DNA of 64,000 nt from Calothrix sp. NIES-2100 (lineage in GTDB: Bacteria; Cyanobacteriota; Cyanobacteriia; Cyanobacteriales; Nostocaceae), in the NCBI RefSeq assembly GCF_002368195.1, contig NZ_AP018178.1, positions 4,370,287 to 4,434,286 of the forward strand. The letters run 5' to 3'. Below are positions 62,546-64,000 of this stretch, piece after piece. Every line of letters begins with the position of its first letter. The stretch's first letter is position 1. A model generated the notes under the pieces. It had not been told where the DNA came from and made no database searches. It worked only from the letters and a program-made list of their open reading frames with translations. The position numbers were made by a program, and so were the translations under genes.

Positions 62546-63607
62546 TCATCCCCCTTCCGCCTTCCCCTGCCTAATTTCCTTGGCTGTTTGTTGCAATTTC
62601 TGGAAATAATCGCTTTCAGCAATTTCCGCAACTTCATGTATAATCTTTTGTTGATCGATTTCCACGCGCAACTGTTGTAACTGGGCAGATAATTGTTGTT
62701 CGCGATCGCATACTTCCCGTACCATTTTCTGAAATACTCTTCCGAGTTGTCCTAATTCATCGGTGCGGTGGGCAATTTTGCTTAATCCTTGACGTTCTAA
62801 ATCTCGCGCTTCGGTAGCGCTAACCGTATCTCTACTAATTGTTTGAGCAAGTTGAGCCATTGGTTTTAAAGGTTGAATCACTCTCCATTTCAGTAAGTAG
62901 TTAATGGAGAGGATAACTAATGCAAAAATGCCCATGAATATGCTGATGAATAAAAAAAGTGCTTTGCGGGCGTTGGCAAACACTTCGCTGGCAGGTATAT
63001 AAATAATCTGAGTGCCGATAACTTGATTGAGCTTCCAGCCGTAACCGTTTTGTGTACCGTAGCTTTTGACGTGACTTTTGGGAGCCTGATTCGGGTTACC
63101 ATGACACAACAGACAACTGGGACTAGTCACGGCTAACGGTTGAGCGGTATAAAATAATTGCTCTCCAGCTTGGGAGCGAAAATCAGACTGAGTTGTTAAA
63201 GTGCGATCGCTCTCAAACCGCTCAATTAATTTTGCCTCAAATCGGTCAGCTTGGTCATCGAGATTCGTCGGGTTGAGTATCGCCTGTTTGTACATCAAAT
63301 CTTTGTATTGCCAATTCGCTGTGAAATTTTCAAATACCCTTCTGGCTGCAATGCTACGTATAGTTTCGGGAATAAAGGTAGTTTGTGGATCTGCGAGTTG
63401 GGTAATTAATGGGGCAATATCATTACTGGTATAACTACTTACCGAGTTGATCATATGCATTGCCATCTGTCCCCGTGCATTCATCTCCATCAGCGCTTGA
63501 TGTTCCAGCGCTTTTGACAATGCAAATCCCCCCATTCCGATTCCAGTAATAAAGATGAGTGACAGCAGCAGCGTAAATTGAGAAGCCAGTTTAAGACGAG
63601 CAAGCAT
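62546..63607 (-). CDS. DUF3365/HAMP heme-binding sensor protein (353 aa)
   Basis: I start at ATG 63607 (MLARLKLASQFTLLLSLIFI). A transmembrane helix, a periplasmic DUF3365-type domain with SCLLCHGNPNQAPKSH (CxxCH, a c-type heme site) and a second transmembrane helix (ALFLFISIFMGIFALVILSI) are visible, followed by a HAMP linker and coiled coil (KMVREVCDREQQLSAQLQQL). No kinase domain is present, so it may signal to a partner such as the MinD-type neighbour downstream or others outside the window. Confidence 0.83.
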   Translation of the reverse strand: MLARLKLASQFTLLLSLIFITGIGMGGFALSKALEHQALMEMNARGQMAMHMINSVSSYTSNDIAPLITQLADPQTTFIPETIRSIAARRVFENFTANWQYKDLMYKQAILNPTNLDDQADRFEAKLIERFESDRTLTTQSDFRSQAGEQLFYTAQPLAVTSPSCLLCHGNPNQAPKSHVKSYGTQNGYGWKLNQVIGTQIIYIPASEVFANARKALFLFISIFMGIFALVILSINYLLKWRVIQPLKPMAQLAQTISRDTVSATEARDLERQGLSKIAHRTDELGQLGRVFQKMVREVCDREQQLSAQLQQLRVEIDQQKIIHEVAEIAESDYFQKLQQTAKEIRQGKAEGG

Positions 63608-63900
63608 TTTCGCACATTCCCTCAACGGTGTTTTTTATCTATATATCTGGCGCCTGTTAACTCGATCAGATTGGTATTGGGCAATAGTCAATAGTCAATT
63701 GTCCTCTTTGTCCCCCGAAGCCTGAGCGGAGTCGTTCGCGGAGCGTCTCGCAGAGAAGCCTGAGCGGAGTCGAAGGCTGTCCCCCTCATCGCCCCATCCC
63801 TAATTCATTTCCAACTTTAGTTGGAGACAGTTTGGAGGAGATAAATTTGGTTTCAATCCGAACTTTATTCCGATGTGTATCCCTTGTTGAATTTCCTATT
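63608..63900. other. Spacer with dispersed repeats near the right edge
   Basis: AATAGTCAATAGTCAATTGTCC is a heptamer run at about 63680. GCCTGAGCGGAGTCG occurs twice between 63720 and 63780 as part of a small palindromic repeat. No gene seen until the partial one at 63901. Confidence 0.55.
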
Positions 63901-64000
63901 ATGAACACATCAAGCGAAACGAAAAACGCAGCCGAAATAACCAAACTAAAAATTATCACCCGGTTAATACAAGCTGCTAAATCTTATAAATTCACGAGGT
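63901..64000 (+). CDS. Partial gene, 5' end only
   Basis: An ATG at 63901 opens a frame (MNTSSETKNAAEITKLKIIT) that runs to the window edge, 33 codons. It is charged and helical, but too short to identify. It may be the start of a response regulator or scaffold protein, or a chance frame. Confidence 0.4.
   Translation, partial: MNTSSETKNAAEITKLKIITRLIQAAKSYKFTR

Overview
The window comes from a filamentous, heterocyst-forming cyanobacterium of the Nostoc/Anabaena/Calothrix type. The evidence is a conserved nif block (nifE-nifN-nifX-DUF269-DUF683-nifW-hesA-hesB-fdxH), a hupW-type hydrogenase protease, proton-extrusion protein PcxA, Ycf46 and Ycf35 homologues, a CBS-CP12 protein, frequent HIP1 sites (GCGATCGC) and arrays of TCAACAG/TCAATGG-type heptamers typical of Nostocales. 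I cannot name the species.

Positions 1 to about 14,880 are AT-rich accessory DNA. Only the C-terminal 288 codons of nifE are present, and they begin at about 14,883. Directly before them lies a divergently read large serine recombinase of the XisF type (13412-14818, minus). The simplest reading is that nifE is split by a developmentally excised element whose right end is at about 14,881. The element runs off the left edge, together with the 5' part of nifE. Its visible cargo includes a possible PD-(D/E)XK protein, a divergent regulator locus with a perfect 16-bp inverted repeat, a palindrome-rich noncoding zone, a replication-like module (ribbon-helix-helix protein, family A DNA polymerase-like protein, translationally coupled small basic protein), a secreted protein, a hairpin-rich noncoding block, and a ferritin/R2-like di-iron protein.

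Positions 14,883-20,986 carry the FeMo-cofactor assembly and electron-transfer end of the nif cluster, closely packed, with two start/stop overlaps of the ATGA type and heptamer arrays in two spacers. A FeoA-like protein follows fdxH. From 21 to 29 kb there is an Ssl1498-type small membrane protein, a DUF3455 protein, a GalU-type nucleotidyltransferase, a molybdate-binding Mop protein, CBS-CP12, an ankyrin/SagB-dehydrogenase operon and hupW. Several of these (molybdate, iron, hydrogenase maturation) fit a nitrogen-fixation neighbourhood.

From 29.6 to 33.6 kb is a small accessory patch: a GmrSD-like DUF262/DUF1524 nuclease followed by an imperfect 32-bp copy of its own 5' region, a DUF433/DUF5615 toxin-antitoxin pair, and an RTX-repeat protein. 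From 34 to 64 kb is ordinary chromosome: an SF1 helicase-like protein, PcxA, MltA, a PIN protein, a lipoate ligase damaged or reshaped by repeats, YbjN, a Rieske oxygenase, a Ser/Thr kinase with TPRs, a GH65/beta-phosphoglucomutase fusion, a Ycf46/Ycf35 group, two GNAT acetyltransferases, an alpha-dioxygenase-like heme enzyme, a MinD/ParA ATPase and a heme-binding sensor. Several miniature inverted-repeat elements and small dispersed repeats are scattered through this part.

The most interesting items are the nifE excision element with its self-encoded polymerase-like module, the dyad att-like site at the nifE junction, and the repeat insertions that appear to have rewritten the lipoate ligase gene. 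All functions are inferred from sequence reading; no database search was run.
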